Part shown: positions 59,155 to 64,000 of the stretch, one piece after another
How the letters are laid out: each line of letters opens with the position of its first letter
Numbering within the stretch: position 1 is the stretch's first letter
Origin: Fibrella rubiginis
GTDB lineage: Bacteria > Bacteroidota > Bacteroidia > Cytophagales > Spirosomataceae
Assembly (NCBI RefSeq): GCF_017353185.1
Contig: NZ_JAFMYV010000019.1
Location: forward strand, 1 to 64,000
Reading direction: 5' to 3'
Length of the DNA: 64,000 nucleotides
Program-made: the position numbers and the translations under genes
Notes under the pieces: generated by a model
The model's database searches: none
What the model saw: the letters and a program-made list of their open reading frames with translations, nothing else
Told to the model about the DNA's origin: nothing

Positions 59155-61629
59155 ATGAACCATTTTTTACGGCTGTTCCTGCTGGGGTGGCTTAGTGTAC
59201 AGGCGGCCTTTGGCCAGTTGAAAGCAACCAGTGGGCTACCCACTATCACCATCAGTGGCTACGTCCGTGAGGCAGGATCGCAGGAAGCGCTCATCGGGGT
59301 CAACGTCTATCGGTCTGGCCTGGCAACTGACCGGTCGCGGCTTGGTACCACAACCAATACCTACGGCTTCTATTCGATTACCCTACCTGTGCAGGATAGT
59401 CTCCGACTGGTGTATTCAATTGTGGGCTACGACACGCAGGAACAGACCTTTTCGGGCCAGAAAAGTCAGACGGTCAACGTATTGCTGCGGTCGGGTAAAT
59501 TGCTGAACGAGGTAATCGTGCGGTCGTCGCGGGCCGACGAGAAGGTGAGCGACAGCCCGCAGATGAGCCAGATCGATGTGCCGATTTCGCAGATCAAAAA
59601 GATTCCGGCGCTGCTGGGCGAAAAGGACGTGCTCAAGGTGCTCCAGCTCATGCCGGGTGTGCAGAAAGGCTCGGAAGGGCAAAGCGGTATCTACGTGCGC
59701 GGTGGTGGGCCAGATCAAAACCTGATCGTGCTCGACGATGCCGTGGTCTACAACGCCTCGCACCTGTTCGGCTTCTTCTCGGTTTTCAACGGCGACGCGC
59801 TTAAAAGTGTGGAGTTGACCAAAGGCGGTTTCCCAGCGCGGTTTGGCGGGCGGCTTTCCTCGGTTATTGACCTAAACATGAAAGACGGCAATAAGGAGAA
59901 GCTACACGGTGAGGGGGGTATCGGCCTCATATCCAGCCGGTTGACGCTGGAGGGGCCGTTGGGCAAAAAGAAATCCGGACCGGGGTCAACCTCCTTTCTC
60001 ATCTCCGGGCGACGTACTTACCTCGACGTGCTGGCCGCGCCAATCATTGCCTCGCAGAGCGGTGGTAACACCTCGGCGGGTTATTACTTCTATGACCTCA
60101 ACGCCAAACTAAACACCGAGCTAACCACAAAAGACAAGCTCTACCTGAGCGGCTATTTCGGGCGCGACCGATTCTATGCGAAGGACAAATCGGCTAACGG
60201 CAGCAACGACATTGGCATTGGCTGGGGTAATGCCACGGGCACCCTTCGCTGGAATCACCTCTTCTCAGACAAAGTATTTGGTAATGCGTCGCTTATTTTC
60301 AGCAACTACGACTTCACCATAACGTCTAAACAGATTGACGTTTATAAAGACCGAACGGATGAGTTTAATCTGAACTACACGTCGGGTATCCAGGACGTTG
60401 GGCTTAAATATGACCTCGACATCTACCCTAATCCGCGGCATTCGCTGCGGGTAGGTGTGCAGGCCACCGCCCACCGGTTTACGCCCAGTGCTATTGTGGT
60501 GAAGAACACCGGACTGAACGACAATCGGCTCGAAGTAGACAAAATCGACGTTGTAGAATCGGGTGTTTATGCCGAAGACACCTGGAAACCCAACGTCCAT
60601 GCTCGGGTCAACGGTGGTCTGCGCTTGAGCACGTTTTCGGGCAACAACGTCACTTACGTCCGGCCCGAACCGCGCCTCTCCGCTGCCTACATGATTCGCC
60701 CTGACCTATCAGTAAAGGCGTCGTATGCCTTGATGAATCAGTATGTTCACTTGCTAAGCAACACAGGTATTGGCCTGCCCACCGATCTGTGGGTACCTAC
60801 CACCGACCGGGTGAAGCCGCAGCAGTCGCAACAGGTAGCTATTGGGATAGCCAAGGATTTCGCCTCCACGGGCTTTACCCTAACGGCAGAGGGTTATTAT
60901 AAGAAAATGGACAATATTATTAACTACCGCGAAGGGGCTAGTTTTCTATTGATAGATGACCCTACGTCGGCCAAAAAAGTGCAGTGGGAAGACAACGTGA
61001 CGGCGGGCCGAGGCTGGAGTTACGGCGGTGAAGTGTTACTGCAAAAGAAAGTGGGGCGGTTTAGTGGCTGGCTGGGTTACACCCTCTCTTGGACCCAATG
61101 GCAGTTTGCCGACCTCAACAACGGCCAGCCCTTTTTCCCCCGCTACGACCGTCGCCACGATGTTTCGGCAGTAGGTATTTACGAACTCAGCCCTAAAATT
61201 ACGCTGTCGAGTACGTGGGTATATGGCACGGGGCAGGCCCTTACGCTGCCTAACAGCACCTACAACGCTTATACGCATGGCAGTGTTTACACCAGTTACT
61301 ACGCCGGGCCGAACAATATTCCACTGGTTCAGCAACTGTTTAGCTATCCGCGGCAGGTAAATGATTATGGTCCTAAAAACAGCTTCCGGGCCGAGCCTTA
61401 CCACCGTTTTGACGTTAGCGTCCAGTTTCACAAAAAAATGAAACGGCACGAACGCACCTGGGAGTTTAGCGCTTATAACGCCTACAACCGCCGCAACCCG
61501 TTTTTCTACCAGCTCGAAACCGTTTCCCAACCAGGCATTAACGGTGCCGCCCCTACGCAACGCACCGCCCTAAAGCGCTATTCCGTTTTTCCGATTGTGC
61601 CATCCATCAGCTATAACTTTAAGTTCTGA
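59155..61629 (+). CDS. TonB-dependent receptor with carboxypeptidase-like N-terminal domain
   Basis: 824 residues: signal peptide, CarboxypepD_reg-like domain (about 35-120, ISGYVREAGSQEALIGVNVY), TonB plug (KIPALLGEKDVLKVLQLMPG, GSEGQSGIYVRGGGPDQNLI) and an outer-membrane barrel ending YSVFPIVPSISYNFKF. It belongs to the receptor group usually paired with DUF4249 lipoproteins, as here, rather than to SusC proper. The substrate is unknown. The frame opens at 59098; the ATG at 59155 starts the signal peptide. Its stop overlaps the next start by one base (TGATG). Confidence 0.9.
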   Translation: MNHFLRLFLLGWLSVQAAFGQLKATSGLPTITISGYVREAGSQEALIGVNVYRSGLATDRSRLGTTTNTYGFYSITLPVQDSLRLVYSIVGYDTQEQTFSGQKSQTVNVLLRSGKLLNEVIVRSSRADEKVSDSPQMSQIDVPISQIKKIPALLGEKDVLKVLQLMPGVQKGSEGQSGIYVRGGGPDQNLIVLDDAVVYNASHLFGFFSVFNGDALKSVELTKGGFPARFGGRLSSVIDLNMKDGNKEKLHGEGGIGLISSRLTLEGPLGKKKSGPGSTSFLISGRRTYLDVLAAPIIASQSGGNTSAGYYFYDLNAKLNTELTTKDKLYLSGYFGRDRFYAKDKSANGSNDIGIGWGNATGTLRWNHLFSDKVFGNASLIFSNYDFTITSKQIDVYKDRTDEFNLNYTSGIQDVGLKYDLDIYPNPRHSLRVGVQATAHRFTPSAIVVKNTGLNDNRLEVDKIDVVESGVYAEDTWKPNVHARVNGGLRLSTFSGNNVTYVRPEPRLSAAYMIRPDLSVKASYALMNQYVHLLSNTGIGLPTDLWVPTTDRVKPQQSQQVAIGIAKDFASTGFTLTAEGYYKKMDNIINYREGASFLLIDDPTSAKKVQWEDNVTAGRGWSYGGEVLLQKKVGRFSGWLGYTLSWTQWQFADLNNGQPFFPRYDRRHDVSAVGIYELSPKITLSSTWVYGTGQALTLPNSTYNAYTHGSVYTSYYAGPNNIPLVQQLFSYPRQVNDYGPKNSFRAEPYHRFDVSVQFHKKMKRHERTWEFSAYNAYNRRNPFFYQLETVSQPGINGAAPTQRTALKRYSVFPIVPSISYNFKF

Positions 61630-62564
61630 TGAAACCGATTCATGTTTTTTTATTCATCAGTGGCCTGCTCAGCCTGACGGGGTGCAGTAGTCTGGTGCAG
61701 GAAGTAGATCCCGGCAAAGTACCCACGGCCACGGCTAAACTGGTCATCCACTGCTATATATCACCACAGGACACGGTAATCACGGTTGTTGTGGAGGCTC
61801 CGCGAGCAATCATTGGCTTGACGGATACCAGTTCAGCTTACCGGAAAACCATCGCCAATGCCACAGTCAGCTTGTCAGACGGGTCGAAGACGGTGCGCCT
61901 GTTGTACTCCGCTAAAGATCTCCTGTACCGGATCTCGCCTGGTCAATTGCCAATCCTGACGGGTAAGATCTACACACTGAACGTGGCAGCTCCCAATTAT
62001 GCGCCTATTACGGCCCAATGCACAGTGCCGGTGGCCGTTGCTCCTGCCGAGGTGCGAGTAGATACAGTCCGCAAGCCGGTAACGGGGAGGTCTGGCTTTT
62101 ATCAGCTACGGCTCTACGCCCGCCTGTTTTGGCAAGACCCCGTGGGCCAGCCAAACTATTACCAGGTAACGGGCTACAACATCAGCCGATCTACCAGTAC
62201 GCTATATAATAGTCAGGGGAAGCCGATTAAAGACTCGGTCTATACCCGAACCAGTCAGTTGTATTTCAATAAGTCGAATTACCTCACCGACGAAGGAAAC
62301 GATGGCGTTCAACTGTCGTCAGCAAGGGGTGAGGTGCAGAATTTTTATATTAATCCCGCCGATAAGGCTGGGGCACTCAGCATATACCTAACGCTGAACA
62401 CCACCGATGCGCTGTTTTATAAGTACCGTGATGCCGTCAGCAGGCAGGCTGATGCGGGCAATAATCCTTTTTCAGAGGCCGTACTCATTCCGTCAAACAT
62501 CCAGAACGGTCTGGGTTGCTTCGCCGCTTTCAACCAGGCAACTCTTTCGGTAAAGGTGAGATAG
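61629..62564 (+). CDS. DUF4249 family lipoprotein
   Basis: 311 residues: lipobox LLSLTGCSS near residue 20, then the DUF4249 beta domain (KLVIHCYISPQDTVITVVVE, NATVSLSDGSKTVRLLY, LTGKIYTLNVAAPNYAPITA) and a C-terminal half with LYARLFWQDPVGQPNYYQVT and LYFNKSNYLTDEGNDGVQL. Translated directly after the TonB receptor (TGATG); the two probably form one surface uptake complex, like SusCD in arrangement (inference). Confidence 0.87.
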   Translation: MKPIHVFLFISGLLSLTGCSSLVQEVDPGKVPTATAKLVIHCYISPQDTVITVVVEAPRAIIGLTDTSSAYRKTIANATVSLSDGSKTVRLLYSAKDLLYRISPGQLPILTGKIYTLNVAAPNYAPITAQCTVPVAVAPAEVRVDTVRKPVTGRSGFYQLRLYARLFWQDPVGQPNYYQVTGYNISRSTSTLYNSQGKPIKDSVYTRTSQLYFNKSNYLTDEGNDGVQLSSARGEVQNFYINPADKAGALSIYLTLNTTDALFYKYRDAVSRQADAGNNPFSEAVLIPSNIQNGLGCFAAFNQATLSVKVR

Positions 62565-62567
62565 AAG

Positions 62568-62673
62568 GGAGAAACGCAGGAAGGGAGTAAAGGAGGAAGG
62601 GGTGGCTGACACGTATGTAAATACTCTTGCGTCAGCCACCCCTTCCTCCTTTACTCCCTTCCTGCGTTTCTCC
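62568..62673. repeat. Inverted repeat 11, perfect 43-bp arms (GGCTGAC core)
   Basis: Arms 62568-62610 and 62631-62673 are perfect complements: GGAGAAACGCAGGAAGGGAG-type purine quasi-repeats outside and GGCTGAC facing GTCAGCC inside, with a 20-nt loop. The right arm is followed by a T tract. It lies between convergent genes. Confidence 0.9.
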
Positions 62674-62678
62674 TTTTT

Positions 62679-63779
62679 CTAAACTACCGGCGCGCTGTTC
62701 ATCACTTCAGTTTGCTTACGGATAGATTCCATGTGAATGATCTTGTAGATCTCTTCCACCAGTTCGGGGTAGAGGTTTAGTTTCAGGCCCAGTTGCTTGC
62801 GCGTTTCCAGAATCTCTTTCCAGCGGTCGGGCTGGAACATCGACACGTTATTGTCGCGCTTGTATTCGGCCATTTTCTCAACCAGCGACATCCGGGCGGC
62901 GAGCATCTCGACCAGTTGCCGGTCTACGCTGTCGATCTTCACCCGAATTTGCTCCATCGCCCCCTGGAACTCCCGGTCGGGCGATTCGAGCTGGCGAATT
63001 TGCAGGTGATCCAGCATCTCACCGAAAGCTGCTGGGGTCAGTTGCTGAGCCGCATCACTCCAGGCTTTATCGGGGTCAATGTGCGACTCCACGATCAGGC
63101 CGTCGTAGTTGAGGTCCATCGCCATCTGGGCCAGTTCATTCAGGTAGGCCCGCTTACCCGCCATGTGGCTGGGGTCGCCGATAATGGGTAGCTGGGGGAA
63201 CATCGTACGGAGTTCAATCGCCATCTGCCACATCGGAATATTGCGGTATTTGCTGGCTTCGCCCGTTGAGAACCCCCGGTGGATGGCACCCAGTTTGGTG
63301 ATACCCGCCCCGGCGATCCGTTCAAATGCGCCCACCCACAACGCAAGGTCGGGGTTAACGGGGTTTTTGATCAGCACGGGTACGTCAACGCCTTTCAGGG
63401 CGTCGGCAATTTCCTGTACGTTAAAGGGATTCACCGTAGTGCGGGCACCTACCCACAAAATATCGACGCCATATTTCAGGGCCAGCTCAATGTGTTGCGG
63501 CGTGGCTACTTCCACGGCGAAGGGCAAACCTGTTTCAGCTTTGGCTCGCTGAATCCAGGGAAGGGCGGCTTCACCCATGCCTTCAAAGCTGCCAGGCCGG
63601 GTACGTGGTTTCCAAATCCCCGCCCGGATAGCGTGGACAGAACCCAGCGCAGCCAGTTGGCGGGCGGTTTCGCACAGTTGTTCTTCGGTTTCGGCGCTGC
63701 ACGGGCCGGCAATGATCAGGGGCTTGCCGTTTGTCTGTATCCACGAATTGAGTGGGGCTACGGCTAAATCTGGTTTCAT
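62679..63779 (-). CDS. 3-deoxy-7-phosphoheptulonate synthase / chorismate mutase (bifunctional)
   Basis: 366 residues. Residues 15-260 are a DAHP synthase (PLIIAGPCSAETEEQLCETA, IRAGIWKPRTRPGSFEGMGE, DILWVGARTTVNPFNVQEIA, PIIGDPSHMAGKR, GLIVESHIDPDKAWSDAAQQ), condensing PEP and erythrose 4-phosphate. Residues 270-360 are an AroQ-type chorismate mutase (IRVKIDSVDRQLVEMLAARM, KMAEYKRDNNVSMFQPDRW). The fusion lets the mutase domain act in feedback control of the shikimate pathway (family knowledge). It starts at the ATG at 63779. Confidence 0.93.
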   Translation of the reverse strand: MKPDLAVAPLNSWIQTNGKPLIIAGPCSAETEEQLCETARQLAALGSVHAIRAGIWKPRTRPGSFEGMGEAALPWIQRAKAETGLPFAVEVATPQHIELALKYGVDILWVGARTTVNPFNVQEIADALKGVDVPVLIKNPVNPDLALWVGAFERIAGAGITKLGAIHRGFSTGEASKYRNIPMWQMAIELRTMFPQLPIIGDPSHMAGKRAYLNELAQMAMDLNYDGLIVESHIDPDKAWSDAAQQLTPAAFGEMLDHLQIRQLESPDREFQGAMEQIRVKIDSVDRQLVEMLAARMSLVEKMAEYKRDNNVSMFQPDRWKEILETRKQLGLKLNLYPELVEEIYKIIHMESIRKQTEVMNSAPVV

Positions 63780-64000
63780 GAGGTTATGCGTATTCTGGTT
63801 GAAAAAAGACGAGTTACCGGGGGACGAAGTGCGGCCACAAATTTATGGTATATTTGCAAGAGAATAAGCCACCTACAGGGCTGATTCTCACTCCGATTTT
63901 GTACGATAATTAGTCTGTTGGAATCGTAGGCGAGTGATGGTAAAACCTTTTTGTGCTTAAATTTCGTTTACCTTTGGGCTGGCTTATTGGCCCATTAACG
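63780..64000. other. Intergenic region at the right edge with divergent promoter elements
   Basis: No gene seen. CAAATTTA (63838-63845) is a -7 box for DAHP synthase on the minus strand. TATATTTG (63849-63856) and TACCTTTG (63969-63976) are -7 boxes on the plus strand for a gene beyond the window. Confidence 0.45.

Noticed and set aside
1..64000. CRISPR arrays, rRNA genes and insertion sequences
   Set aside because: No regularly spaced direct repeats, no rRNA sequence and no transposase gene were seen anywhere in the window.

Overview
The window looks like a chromosomal segment of a GC-moderate member of the Bacteroidota, most likely Cytophagales close to Spirosoma, Fibrella or Rudanella. 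Supporting signs are a SusC/SusD pair, a type IX secretion (T9SS) C-terminal sorting domain, a PorT-like protein next to ubiE, DUF4249 and DUF4783 proteins, a CzcA-TolC fusion, and promoters of the TTG/TAnnTTTG type. I made no database search, so genus-level placement is inference.

Layout. 0-14.6 kb: a secreted multidomain nuclease, acetoacetyl-CoA synthetase, small membrane or secreted proteins, a DUF4783 gene broken by one in-frame amber codon, a phosphoribosyltransferase, a large secreted Ig-like protein, and two tandem lytic transglycosylases flanking what looks like the decayed tail of a glycoside hydrolase. 14.7-27 kb: sugar acquisition and catabolism (SusCD, MFS transporter, two Gfo/Idh/MocA oxidoreductases, a TIM-barrel isomerase, RhaT). 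27-39 kb: an ECF sigma factor coupled to a membrane-anchored trypsin-like protease, a ChrB-AraC fusion regulator, a heavy-metal RND efflux system, and a polysaccharide flippase. 38.6-43 kb: a third Gfo/Idh/MocA protein, dipeptidase M19, ubiE and porT.

43.1-53.3 kb is an integrative element of about 10.1 kb in a tRNA-Val(TAC) gene. It is bounded by identical 47-bp repeats of the tRNA 3' half. It carries a tyrosine recombinase, an excisionase-like HTH protein, a BT4734/DUF3987 replication protein and a 532-residue protein with a phage-structural look. I see no relaxase and no capsid or terminase gene. Both ends carry the same putative recombinase arm site, GGTTTAAG-N4-GGTTTAAAC. The tRNA tail, its terminator and a 72-73 residue antitoxin-like gene occur at both ends, but only the outer right copy is followed by a PIN-domain toxin.

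54-64 kb: DUF5958-like and secreted proteins, an RmlD-like reductase, cyclophilin, ABC ATPase, a TonB receptor/DUF4249 pair, and DAHP synthase-chorismate mutase.

The most unusual feature is a set of about a dozen long, nearly perfect intergenic inverted repeats (31-90 bp arms). Their outer arms are mostly unrelated between loci and are built of 7-9 nt quasi-repeats. Seven of them share a core close to GCTKACGC beside the loop. I know no name for this family, and it is the best candidate here for an undescribed element.
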